Part shown: piece by piece, positions 15,552 through 22,696 of the stretch
Layout: every line of letters begins with the position of its first letter
Position numbering within the stretch: position 1 is the first letter of the stretch
DNA from: Alphaproteobacteria bacterium
GTDB lineage: Bacteria; Pseudomonadota; Alphaproteobacteria; Micavibrionales; UBA1664
DNA: 22,696 nucleotides
Reading direction: 5' to 3'
Assembly (NCBI GenBank): GCA_018969935.1
Contig: JAGWXJ010000012.1
Location: 1-22,696, forward strand
Translations under genes and position numbers: made by a program
The notes under the pieces: generated by a model
What the model was told of the DNA's origin: nothing
What the model saw: the letters and a program-made list of their open reading frames with translations, nothing else
Databases searched by the model: none

Positions 15552-15566
15552 TTAACCATACATTTA
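15552..15566 (+). promoter_or_regulatory. CtrA-like box upstream of the 15622 gene
   Basis: TTAA-CCATACA-TTTA matches TTAA-N7-TTAA with one mismatch, and its left part TTAACCAT is the form common in known alphaproteobacterial CtrA sites. It ends 55 bases before the ATG at 15622, in the 112-base gap after the deaminase gene. The gap also holds the palindrome GCAAATTTGC (15525-15534) and a TATAAA (15591-15596). Confidence 0.5.
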
Positions 15567-15621
15567 CCATAATTGCTGTACTGTAGACCCTATAAAGCTT
15601 AAAAAGCAGGGATAGGTAACA

Positions 15622-16392
15622 ATGACGGCACAACGTATAGGCGGTATCGAAACCAGCCACGAACTACCGGTCGAAAGCCTCCTCAACCAATCCATTGAAG
15701 GGTTTATGGAAGTCCACAAGGAGCTCTCGAAGCTGCCTCAGGACCCCTCCGACCCCCTCCTCCCCGCCGAAGCCATGCTGCGCGACATGGGCGTGGATGT
15801 AGATAACGATTTCTCGATGTTCATCATGGGCGCCATGGGCCAGGTAGGCATGGATATGGGCATGCAGGCCATGGGTATGGCCACCAACGCAACCGCCGCC
15901 GCCAGCCTCGATATCGCCTCGGGCATCCTCATGGGCATGTCCGAGAACAGCAAGGACAAGAATAAACGCAAAGAAGCCAGTTCCACGCTTGGCGCCACCT
16001 CCATGTACCGCACGTCCCGCTTCAAAAAAGCGGACGAGCTGCAAAAGAAACCGGCCCAGCCCACAACGTCCTTTATGCGCGACGCCATGAAGCGCAAGCG
16101 CCACCTGCAACTCAAGGCCTCGCAAACCAAGCGTAACGCCTTGAAACGCCAGATGAATACCCATATGGAAAACATCAGGGAGCTGATTGTTTTCAAATCC
16201 TGCGGCGTCAAATACGCCCACCGCGTGAGCGTACCGAACGGCCAGACGGGTGAAACGGAAACCTACCTCGTGGCCGCCAAGGACAAGCCGCATCAGGCCC
16301 TCAAGTCCAACGGCAAGTCCTACGAGAAGCCGATTGACGTCTCGATGTGCGTCAAACCCGATGCCGCCCCCAGAATGGCAATGGGATTCTGA
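15622..16392 (+). CDS. Hypothetical methionine-rich protein, unknown family
   Basis: Not recognised. The 256 residues have an N-terminal acidic part (1-62), a strongly Met/Gly-rich stretch (66-106) with methionines at 66, 69, 72, 77, 79, 81, 84, 86, 104 and 106, a long basic helical part (about 110-190, many Lys/Arg, e.g. RDAMKRKRHLQLKASQTKRN), and a C-terminal domain (about 190-256) containing CGVKYAHRVSVPNGQTGETE. The Met-rich part is too polar at its edges to be a clear membrane helix, but could be a hydrophobic binding surface or a metal (copper) ligand region. ATG 15622 follows AGG (15614-15616) at five bases. It heads a run of five orphan genes and has a CtrA-like box upstream. Confidence 0.78.
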   Translation: MTAQRIGGIETSHELPVESLLNQSIEGFMEVHKELSKLPQDPSDPLLPAEAMLRDMGVDVDNDFSMFIMGAMGQVGMDMGMQAMGMATNATAAASLDIASGILMGMSENSKDKNKRKEASSTLGATSMYRTSRFKKADELQKKPAQPTTSFMRDAMKRKRHLQLKASQTKRNALKRQMNTHMENIRELIVFKSCGVKYAHRVSVPNGQTGETETYLVAAKDKPHQALKSNGKSYEKPIDVSMCVKPDAAPRMAMGF

Positions 16393-16428
16393 TTTGTAGC
16401 CTCTAGCGAATAAGCTAACCTGTTGGGC

Positions 16429-17298
16429 ATGTTGATGCTCAATACCACCATGCTGCGCGAGAAATTCGTCCTCCACGAAGGTGAGGATGATGCCGACCCC
16501 ATGGTCGCCGTCGGCAACCGTATTTCCCTCCCCCTCTTTTCAAAAACTGGCCAGCGGGAGGAACGCCTCGTCGTGCGCGGCCAAAACATGCACACGACCC
16601 TGCGCATGGCCGCCATGATCGCGCGCACCTATTACCGCGATGGCCCTATCCAGTCGCGCTCCCCCTCCTTCCCGTGGGGGCCGAACTGGAATATCGCGAT
16701 GCCCGACTTCGAAAAACAGAACAACCCCGACATCTGGGTTTCCGTCTACAGCGGCGGCAGGCCCATCTATAAATTCGGCGAGTACCATCCCTTCCTCGAT
16801 GTCATCGAACAGTGCGATGCCCGCAACCGCGATGAATACGACCGCGCCGTATCAATCGCCGAGGACGCGTTCAACATGGCCGGCCGCGGCGTCCGCATTG
16901 ACCACCAGACCACCATCGCCATGGTTATTGGCACGATGATGGATAAAACGCGCGTGGGCCTCATCTTCCGCAACCCCAAACGCACAAACACATTCAACTT
17001 CGCGGTCGAACCCAAAAACGTGACGCGCGAAAAAGCCGTGGCGGAGCCGCACCAATGCCTTCTGCACGCAGCCGCATGGCTGGAGCTTGTACAGCTTTCG
17101 GTACAGGCAGGATTCCTGAAGGCCCGCAAAGGCGCCACGCGCAGCAATGTCACACTGGTCGACGTTGAAAAACGCTTGGGCAAACTCAATCATGAACTTC
17201 AACTCTTCGAAGAAAGCTACGACGTCAGCTACCGCCCTGAAAGGCCTGACACCATCGAGCTGGTCGAGGAAGCAACCGAATTTGCAAAAGGCTCCTGA
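16429..17298 (+). CDS. Hypothetical protein, 289 residues, unknown family
   Basis: Not recognised. It appears soluble and of mixed alpha/beta character, with no signal peptide or membrane helix. Distinct segments include RSPSFPWGPNWNIAMPDFEK and DIWVSVYSGGRPIYKFGEYH (about 72-115), a middle part with DHQTTIAMVIGTMMDKTRVG, and a C-terminal charged helix rich in Glu (KLNHELQLFEESYDV onward). Composition and codon use look like those of the neighbours. The start is uncertain: TTG 16423, ATG 16429 and ATG 16435 are all in frame within 12 bases and none has a clear ribosome site; I take 16429. It is 36 bases after the Met-rich gene and 19 before the exported repeat protein, so an operon is likely. 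Confidence 0.75.
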   Translation: MLMLNTTMLREKFVLHEGEDDADPMVAVGNRISLPLFSKTGQREERLVVRGQNMHTTLRMAAMIARTYYRDGPIQSRSPSFPWGPNWNIAMPDFEKQNNPDIWVSVYSGGRPIYKFGEYHPFLDVIEQCDARNRDEYDRAVSIAEDAFNMAGRGVRIDHQTTIAMVIGTMMDKTRVGLIFRNPKRTNTFNFAVEPKNVTREKAVAEPHQCLLHAAAWLELVQLSVQAGFLKARKGATRSNVTLVDVEKRLGKLNHELQLFEESYDVSYRPERPDTIELVEEATEFAKGS

Positions 17299-17317
17299 TT
17301 ACGAAAAGGTCACACAC

Positions 17318-18067
17318 ATGAAAAAATCGCTACTCGTTTACTCGCTGGTCCTCCCGCTGCTCGTTGCTCCGCTTTATGCCAACGCGCAGGATACAACCAC
17401 CCAAACGCCAACCAGCACGCAAGGCCAGATGTACGGGCAAAACATGCCCCCTGAAATGCGCGAGCGCATGAAAAAAATGCACGAACAGCGTATGGAACGC
17501 CGCGAACAGATGATGGCCATGCAAGGCCAGAAGCCTGAAAACGGCGTGATAGGCGATGGCCAGATGCAGGGCCAGATGCCTACGCCCCCGCAAGGGATGC
17601 AAAACGGGCAAATGCCTATGCCTCCGCAAGGTATGCAAGGCGGCCAAATGCCCCCGCCACCCACAGGTATGGATGATGGCCGCATCCATGGCCAGATGCC
17701 CGAAATGCAAAACCGTATGGACCGCGCCGAAGGTGTGGCCGACCGCATGGAAAACCGCATGGACCGCGCAGAAAACAAAATGGACCGCCGCGAAGACATG
17801 CACGACCGCATGGAAGATATGCGCGACGCCAAGGAAGATGTCCGTGATGCAGCCCACGATGGCGGTGTCCGCGACCAGATGGAAGACGTTCGTGACGCAA
17901 AGGAAGACATCCGTGATAAAACTGAAGACGTACGCGACCATAAGGAAGACGTGCGCGACCACGCCGAAAACATGCGTGACCGCGCTGAAAACCGCCGCGA
18001 TGCCTTGAATCCCGCATCAGACGGCACGTTTACAGCGGGCCGCAAATCCCGCCCGAAACGTGACTAG
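17318..18067 (+). CDS. Exported repeat protein: Met/Pro repeats followed by a long charged heptad helix
   Basis: The 249-residue product begins with a clear signal peptide (MKK, hydrophobic LLVYSLVLPLLVAPLY, cleavage probably after ANA at residue 23), so it acts in the periplasm or outside. The mature part has a basic Met-rich helix (about 48-70), three 12-residue repeats of GQMPxPPQGMQx (85-120), and then about 100 residues of short charged repeats built on MDRAEN and RDxKEDV (about 128-230), with a seven-residue period. Opposite charges spaced along the helix suggest a coiled coil or a single stable alpha-helix. No family was recognised. AAGG (17306-17309) eight bases before ATG 17318 fixes the start; the frame is open further upstream within the previous gene. 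The FecR-like gene follows 34 bases later. Confidence 0.82.
   Translation: MKKSLLVYSLVLPLLVAPLYANAQDTTTQTPTSTQGQMYGQNMPPEMRERMKKMHEQRMERREQMMAMQGQKPENGVIGDGQMQGQMPTPPQGMQNGQMPMPPQGMQGGQMPPPPTGMDDGRIHGQMPEMQNRMDRAEGVADRMENRMDRAENKMDRREDMHDRMEDMRDAKEDVRDAAHDGGVRDQMEDVRDAKEDIRDKTEDVRDHKEDVRDHAENMRDRAENRRDALNPASDGTFTAGRKSRPKRD
17570..17677 (+). repeat. Three tandem 36-base coding repeats
   Basis: Three imperfect 36-base units (17570-17605, 17606-17641, 17642-17677) encode GQMPTPPQGMQN, GQMPMPPQGMQG and GQMPPPPTGMDD. The third has diverged most. Such repeats change copy number easily by slippage without shifting the frame. Confidence 0.88.
17700..18004 (+). repeat. Tandem 21-base coding repeats (charged heptads)
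   Basis: Degenerate 21-base units encode heptads of the type RDxKEDV, RDKTEDV, RDHKEDV, RDHAENM and RDRAENR, most regular at about 17889-18004. The protein pattern is kept better than the DNA, so selection on the heptad is likely. The run is broken once by AHDGG (about residues 179-183). Confidence 0.8.
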
Positions 18068-18101
18068 GGCTTAACACAACGCAAATGGCCGGAGGCCTCC
18101 C

Positions 18102-19457
18102 ATGATAAAGACAACAATCGCTGCAATAGCAATGGCAATCTTTCTTGTGGCGGCCCCCGTAGCCCGCGCGGATGAAGATGTAATTGGCACTGTTCTGGAA
18201 GTCGAAGGTACGGCAAACGTTATCGCCAACGGCGTCAAATCGCCCATCACGGTCAACATGCCGGTCCATACGGGCGATCTGCTTACGACAGGTTCTGAGT
18301 CCCGCCTTTACATCATGCTTCTGGATTCAACCGAACTGACACTGTCCGAAAACGGCAATCTTAGCGTCGATGACTACGTTTATGATGAAGCCAACAACAG
18401 CGATAACCACGCAGCTTACTCCATCATCAAAGGCGCTTTTCTTTACGTTTCTGGCCTGGTTGCCAAAAAGGAAAACCCCGAAGTTACGGTCAAAACCGGC
18501 GTTGGATCCATTGGCATTCGCGGCACCCGTTTCTGGGGCGGCGAGATGGATGGCAAGTTTGGCGTTCTCGTTGGCGATGGTGAGGTGGAATTCGATTCAG
18601 GCGCAGGCCCTGTCCGTATTCGCAAGGGCGAAGGCACAAGCGTAAAGGCCCGCGGCGAGAAGCCTGAACCTATCAACACATGGCCGCGTGAAAAAATTGA
18701 CCGCGCCGTAAAAACCGTTGCCCTGAAAAATCCTGAAGTGGTTGGCCAGCGCATCAAAGTCGAAAAGGCTGAACGTCAGGAATTCATGCGCCAGCAGCAC
18801 AAGAATTTTCAGGACAAGAAGCTGGAGATGATCCGCAAGGAAATCGAGGCCGCAAACCCCAACATGCCTACCAAGCCTACAACGGAAGAACTGCAGAAAC
18901 TCCGCCGCGAACGTGCCGCGAACCCATCCGCACCACTTGATGGCAAGCTGATGGAATTGCGCAACGGCACCCCGCTGGATAAACCCGCCCCCAATGCCGC
19001 AACGCAGGCCCTGCGCCCGCAACAGCAAGGCCTGACAGCGGGCCAGGTCAGGGCCATGCCCCTTCAACAGGGCGAAGCTCGTAAAATCGAGCCCCTAAAG
19101 GCTGGTGCAAACCCCATAAAAGCAGCCCCGCTAGACCGCGCAAACACAACTGGCATTCCCGCCGCGCCCAAGCAGTTGCCCCCCATTCCAGTTCCGGCTG
19201 CCCCGCTGTCCGAAAAACCGTCAGAGGCTGTTCAGGAACGTCAGGAAATCATGAAAAACGAGGCGTCTTCAAGCCACACCATCTCCAAGGAAACGATGGA
19301 AGCCATCCAGCGCACCATGGATATGGTTGAGGGCAAGACGGACGTGATAGAAAAGCCCGCCGTAGCCCCGGCAGTAAAAAACCTGCCCGCTAAAAACGAG
19401 GCTGTCCAAAAGCTGCCAATTGCCAAACTTCCCGCCGGTGCCCCAAAGGCCGAATAA
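18102..19457 (+). CDS. Exported FecR-domain protein with proline-rich C-terminal tail
   Basis: The 451-residue product has a signal peptide (about 1-23, ending ARA before DEDV) and a FecR domain (about 45-180). The FecR signature is TGVGSIGIRGTRFWGG (132-147), preceded by the beta-rich part with TGDLLTTGSESRLYI and LTLSENGNLSVDD. Unlike the classical FecR anti-sigma regulator it has no transmembrane helix after the signal peptide, so it is more like the free periplasmic or surface FecR proteins of unknown role. After residue 200 come a charged helix (about 215-300) and a Pro/Ala/Lys-rich tail (about 300-451). GGAGG (18091-18095), six bases before the ATG, is a strong ribosome site. No sigma factor or TonB receptor gene is nearby, so iron signalling should not be assumed. 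Confidence 0.85.
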   Translation: MIKTTIAAIAMAIFLVAAPVARADEDVIGTVLEVEGTANVIANGVKSPITVNMPVHTGDLLTTGSESRLYIMLLDSTELTLSENGNLSVDDYVYDEANNSDNHAAYSIIKGAFLYVSGLVAKKENPEVTVKTGVGSIGIRGTRFWGGEMDGKFGVLVGDGEVEFDSGAGPVRIRKGEGTSVKARGEKPEPINTWPREKIDRAVKTVALKNPEVVGQRIKVEKAERQEFMRQQHKNFQDKKLEMIRKEIEAANPNMPTKPTTEELQKLRRERAANPSAPLDGKLMELRNGTPLDKPAPNAATQALRPQQQGLTAGQVRAMPLQQGEARKIEPLKAGANPIKAAPLDRANTTGIPAAPKQLPPIPVPAAPLSEKPSEAVQERQEIMKNEASSSHTISKETMEAIQRTMDMVEGKTDVIEKPAVAPAVKNLPAKNEAVQKLPIAKLPAGAPKAE

Positions 19458-19507
19458 CTGGACAATCGCCTTACGGATAATTAGCCTGCGCTATGTAAAG
19501 GTAACGC

Positions 19508-21073
19508 ATGCGCAGGCTTCAACCCGAAGACATCCTCAGATCAGGGCAAGTACAGTCCACAAAGGCTGTTATTGCGATGTTGCAACGTAACGGCTTTGGC
19601 AAACCTGAATTCGGCAAAGGCTCGCACCTCACCCTCACGCACGAGGATTTTGACGACCTTATAGTAGGCCTTGTCTACGATACAGACGTACTGGCCTACC
19701 AGTACGCGGCAGCCGAAGCCTGCCTCGAGGCCCGCGCCCGCATCGAGGCAAAGGCAAGTGCCGCTGCCTCGGCCCCCGCACACAATCTGGTGGTGCGCGA
19801 TGGATTAGAATTGATCGAACGTTCGAAAAAAAGCTACGTCCGCTCAAAACTATTCCCCTGCCTTGGCTTTGCATTCGATGGAAACCCCAGCCAGAAATCC
19901 TTTGATGGCGCGCAAGACAGGCTGGAAGCGCGCGTCGCAAAATTCCAGGAGCATCTGGAGCTGGCCAAAAAACATCTGGAATTCGACTACGAAGTCGCAG
20001 ATGGCGAATTGCTTATCTGGCACGCCGTCTACCCGATTGACGACATTCTACCCCCATACGGCACGCCAAATTTTTATATCTCTCCCAACTCGGTGCTGAT
20101 GCAACTGCTGCGTATGTGTGAATGCTTCGATCGGATCTGCAATCAGGGCATGGATGAAGCCTACGCCAAAAGCGAAAACATGCAATCTGCCTACGAATTG
20201 AAAATAGGCACCCACCCCAAAGGCTTCAAAAGCGTGACACTCGTTCCCCGCAGCAAGGCACGCGCCACATCCCCGCAAATGATACCTATAACTTTTCTGC
20301 AAACACCGGGTGGCCGCGTACCGCCATCGGAAGTCCGGAATATTCTGGAAGAATTTGTAGTCCCCCTGAACAAGGGTATCAATGGATTGGCCGAGGCAGC
20401 AGGCTGGGTTTATAGGGAAGATGGCACAGGGAATTTGGAAGTCACGCACCCGTATCATCCAGACAAATTTACTGTCGTATCGCCTGAAAAATACCAGATG
20501 GCATTATTCGAATTGCTGGATGCCATGCCCAACTCCGGCAACGAAGCTGATTATATTCGCTTCGTTGAATTAAGTGATGAACATAACAAAAAAATGGCCA
20601 CATGCTTGGGCAACATGCCCATGATGGAGGCCCTGCGCATCATGCAGGAACGCTGCGAGCCACAGTTCAAAGCCCTTACCAAACAGCTAAATGAATTGGG
20701 CTACACCCGCTTTGAAAGCGCAGGCACAGGCAAACACGCAATCGTCATCGAATTCAAAAATACGCGCTTCAAGGATAAACCCGTCCTGCACCTTGAAACC
20801 ATCCGTATTCCAATTGATCGCAAACACAGCCACATCCTGTTCCATGATAAAATGGTCAGTGCCGCCAACGACTTCATCAGTGGTCTTAATAATGCATGCT
20901 CAAACGGTGCAGGCAAAAAGGCGGCCCTGCCCGGCTTGGGTACCCCCTTAAAAGGTTCGGCGGCACCTTTCGCAAGCGCCGCCGACCGACTGGTGGAAAC
21001 TATAAAACTGTCCGTAAAGCCGCAGGGTCGAACCCTACCGCCGCCTCAGCTGCCAATACCGCGCAGAACATAA
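19508..21073 (+). CDS. Hypothetical protein, 521 residues, with two segments resembling the HicA fold
   Basis: Not recognised as a whole. The N-terminus STKAVIAMLQRNGFGKPEFGKGSH (17-40) looks like HicA-type small RNA-binding toxins, which carry a helix, then a glycine and aromatic, then a GSH segment with the catalytic histidine (here H40). A similar pattern recurs near the C-terminus: LNELGYTRF followed by GTGKHAIVIEF (about 394-416, H410). Between lie a charged helix region (about 60-170) and a long mixed part. The last 50 residues are Ala/Pro-rich. No signal peptide or membrane helix is seen. The HicA likeness is from eye only, and no HicB gene adjoins it. AAGG (19498-19501) six bases before ATG 19508 supports the start. 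The 3' end overlaps the convergent acnA by 28 bases. Confidence 0.75.
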   Translation: MRRLQPEDILRSGQVQSTKAVIAMLQRNGFGKPEFGKGSHLTLTHEDFDDLIVGLVYDTDVLAYQYAAAEACLEARARIEAKASAAASAPAHNLVVRDGLELIERSKKSYVRSKLFPCLGFAFDGNPSQKSFDGAQDRLEARVAKFQEHLELAKKHLEFDYEVADGELLIWHAVYPIDDILPPYGTPNFYISPNSVLMQLLRMCECFDRICNQGMDEAYAKSENMQSAYELKIGTHPKGFKSVTLVPRSKARATSPQMIPITFLQTPGGRVPPSEVRNILEEFVVPLNKGINGLAEAAGWVYREDGTGNLEVTHPYHPDKFTVVSPEKYQMALFELLDAMPNSGNEADYIRFVELSDEHNKKMATCLGNMPMMEALRIMQERCEPQFKALTKQLNELGYTRFESAGTGKHAIVIEFKNTRFKDKPVLHLETIRIPIDRKHSHILFHDKMVSAANDFISGLNNACSNGAGKKAALPGLGTPLKGSAAPFASAADRLVETIKLSVKPQGRTLPPPQLPIPRRT

Positions 21074-22696
21074 GGCAAAATACCGCCGTTCTTGAAGTAC
21101 TCGACTTCATCAAGCGTATCGATGCGGCAAAGAAGCGTATGCGTTTCCTTGGCACCCGTAACACGCGTGATCGTCAATGTAACATCCATACGCGGCGAAA
21201 TACCGGCAGCAACGCCCGTAATGTCCAATGTTTCTGTCCCGTCAAGCTTGAGGTCGGCGCGTGTCTGCCCGTTTTTGAAGACCAGCGGCAACACGCCCAT
21301 ACCCACAAGGTTGGAACGGTGGATACGCTCGAAGCTTTCGGCAATCACCGCACGCACGCCCAAAAGGTTCGTGCCCTTGGCGGCCCAGTCGCGGCTTGAA
21401 CCCGTGCCGTATTCCTTGCCGGCGACAACCACAAGCGGCGTACCATCAGCCTTGTATTTCATGGCCGCATCGTAAATCGACAAGGTTTCGGCTGTAGGTG
21501 CATACTTTGTAATGCCGCCTTCAACCCCGCCGCAAAGCTCGTTCTTGATGCGGATGTTGGCAAACGTACCGCGCATCATCACCTCGTGGTGGCCACGGCG
21601 CGCGCCGTAGCTGTTGAAATCGGCAGGCGTAACGCCGTGCGCAATCAGGTACTTGCCGGCAGGGCCATCCTTCTTGATGGAACCGGCGGGCGAAATATGG
21701 TCGGTCGTAATCGAGTCGCCGAATATGGCTATCACCTTCGCACCCTTCACATCCGTAACAGCACCCGGCTTTTTGGGCATGTTGACGAAGTAAGGCGGGT
21801 TGGCAACGTAGGTGGAATTGGCTTCCCATGTGTAGGTCTGGCCTTCGGCACCCGTAATGGCCTGCCATTCCTTCGTGCCTTTGAACACGTCGGCATAACG
21901 GGCCTTGAACATCTCGGGTGTCAGCGCTTTGGCTACCGTATCGGCCACTTCCTTGTTGGTCGGCCAGATATCTTTCAGAAAAACGTCCTTGCCGTTTTTG
22001 TCCTTGCCAATCGCTTCCTTTGTAATGTCGATCAGCATGCTGCCTGCAAGTGCGTAAACAACACACAGCGGCGGCGATGCAAGATAGTTGGATTTGACGT
22101 GCGGGTTGACGCGGCCTTCAAAGTTGCGGTTGCCCGAAAGCACCGAAACAACGTTAAGGTCACCTTCCGTCACGGCAGCGGCAATGGCATCAGGCAGCGG
22201 GCCTGAGTTGCCGATGCACGTCGTGCAGCCATAACCCACAAGGTTGAAGCCCAGCGCATCAAGGTCTTTTTGCACATCGGCCTTGGCCAGATAATCCGTC
22301 ACAACCTGTGATCCGGGCGCAAGCGATGTTTTAACCCACGGCTTCACCTTCATGCCCAGCGCGTTGGCTTTCTTGGCAACAAGGCCTGCGGCAAGCATGA
22401 CCGACGGGTTGGATGTATTGGTGCACGACGTAATGGCGGCAATCGCCACATGGCCGTCTTTCATGGCGTAATCGCCACCCTTCACAGGCACTTCAGGCAC
22501 TTTGCCTTTGACCGTTTCGAGGTGCTTCTTGAATTCCGGCGCAGCGTTGGAAAGTACAACGCGGTCCTGCGGGCGTTTGGGGCCGGCAAGCGATGGCTCG
22601 ACCGTGCCCATATCCAGTTCAAGCGTATCCGTGAAAATCGGGTCGGGTGAACCGGCATCGCGCCACATGCCCTGCGCTTTTGCATACTGGCGCACA
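21046..22696 (-). CDS. acnA: Aconitate hydratase A, C-terminal part (gene runs off the window)
   Basis: Interconverts citrate and isocitrate in the TCA cycle, using a [4Fe-4S] cluster. About 550 residues are present of a usual 890-900; the N-terminal third lies beyond base 22696. The three cluster cysteines are visible: SCTNTSNP (codon 22423-22425) and GYGCTTCIGNSG (codons 22225-22227 and 22216-22218). Other AcnA/IRP1-type segments are QYAKAQGMWRD, VEPSLAGPKRPQDRV, FGDSITTDHISPAGSI, YGARRGHHEVMMRGTFANIR, the swivel-domain YGTGSSRDWAAKG, and the end DEVEYFKNGGILPYVLR. The order and the KRPQDRV block point to AcnA rather than AcnB. The GTG at 22695 is an internal valine codon, not a start. The stop lies inside the end of the convergent 19508 gene. 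Confidence 0.97.
   Translation of the reverse strand, partial: VRQYAKAQGMWRDAGSPDPIFTDTLELDMGTVEPSLAGPKRPQDRVVLSNAAPEFKKHLETVKGKVPEVPVKGGDYAMKDGHVAIAAITSCTNTSNPSVMLAAGLVAKKANALGMKVKPWVKTSLAPGSQVVTDYLAKADVQKDLDALGFNLVGYGCTTCIGNSGPLPDAIAAAVTEGDLNVVSVLSGNRNFEGRVNPHVKSNYLASPPLCVVYALAGSMLIDITKEAIGKDKNGKDVFLKDIWPTNKEVADTVAKALTPEMFKARYADVFKGTKEWQAITGAEGQTYTWEANSTYVANPPYFVNMPKKPGAVTDVKGAKVIAIFGDSITTDHISPAGSIKKDGPAGKYLIAHGVTPADFNSYGARRGHHEVMMRGTFANIRIKNELCGGVEGGITKYAPTAETLSIYDAAMKYKADGTPLVVVAGKEYGTGSSRDWAAKGTNLLGVRAVIAESFERIHRSNLVGMGVLPLVFKNGQTRADLKLDGTETLDITGVAAGISPRMDVTLTITRVTGAKETHTLLCRIDTLDEVEYFKNGGILPYVLRGIGS

Noticed and set aside
17557..18004. CRISPR-like or mobile repeat array
   Set aside because: Units are contiguous, in frame and encode a regular protein pattern. 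There are no unique spacers.
18085..18105. Six-codon frame (MAGGLP) ending in ATGA at the start of the FecR-like gene
   Set aside because: It has no ribosome site and is too short to separate from chance. The GGAGG inside it is better explained as the Shine-Dalgarno of the FecR-like gene.
18102..19457. FecR-type anti-sigma factor controlling iron uptake
   Set aside because: There is no transmembrane helix after the signal peptide and no ECF sigma factor or TonB receptor gene beside it; only the FecR domain can be claimed.
22693..22695. GTG at 22695 as the start of aconitase
   Set aside because: The segment begins in the middle of the conserved AcnA sequence (QYAKAQGMWRD), so the gene simply continues beyond the window.

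Overview
This is a gene-dense stretch of a bacterial chromosome, most likely from an alphaproteobacterium of moderate GC content. The evidence is the chemotaxis gene order cheA-cheW-cheY-cheB-cheR, a hybrid CheA carrying a C-terminal receiver, and sequences resembling alphaproteobacterial CtrA boxes (TTAA-N7-TTAA). A finer placement (Rhodospirillales-like or Micavibrio-like) is only a guess. Nearly all genes are on the + strand. The exceptions are the two partial genes at the edges. No tRNA, rRNA, IS element, CRISPR array or phage gene was seen. The longest stretch without a gene is only 159 bases (2990-3148).

Layout. (1) 1-1258: the 5' end of a leftward enoyl-CoA hydratase/isomerase-family gene, divergent from hemB (porphobilinogen synthase), with the two start codons overlapping. 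(2) 1325-8842: a signalling block. It holds an EAL-domain c-di-GMP phosphodiesterase with a degenerate GGDEF domain, then cheA, cheW, cheY, cheB and cheR. The cheA/cheW and cheB/cheR junctions are tight, so this looks like one operon with a promoter just before cheA. (3) 8905-10509: purH, preceded by a promoter that may give a leaderless mRNA. (4) 10573-12325: a cassette of four small genes I do not recognise, two of them tandem paralogues (11428 and 11807), with two CtrA-like boxes and a strong terminator at its end. (5) 12400-15509: lepA, a SAM-dependent methyltransferase and a stand-alone RibD-like deaminase. (6) 15622-21073: five genes, four of unknown family and one FecR-domain protein. 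They begin behind a third CtrA-like box and include two exported proteins, one built almost entirely of short repeats. (7) 21046-22696: the C-terminal two thirds of aconitase (acnA), convergent with and overlapping the last unknown gene.

How the parts fit. The EAL protein and the Che proteins would set c-di-GMP level and swimming behaviour. No receptor (MCP) or flagellar gene is in the window. The two clusters of unknown genes (regions 4 and 6) are the parts least explained by known biology. If the CtrA-like boxes are real, these genes would be tied to the same cell-cycle/motility programme that usually controls chemotaxis genes in this class. The remaining genes are housekeeping: haem, purine and TCA-cycle enzymes and a translation factor.
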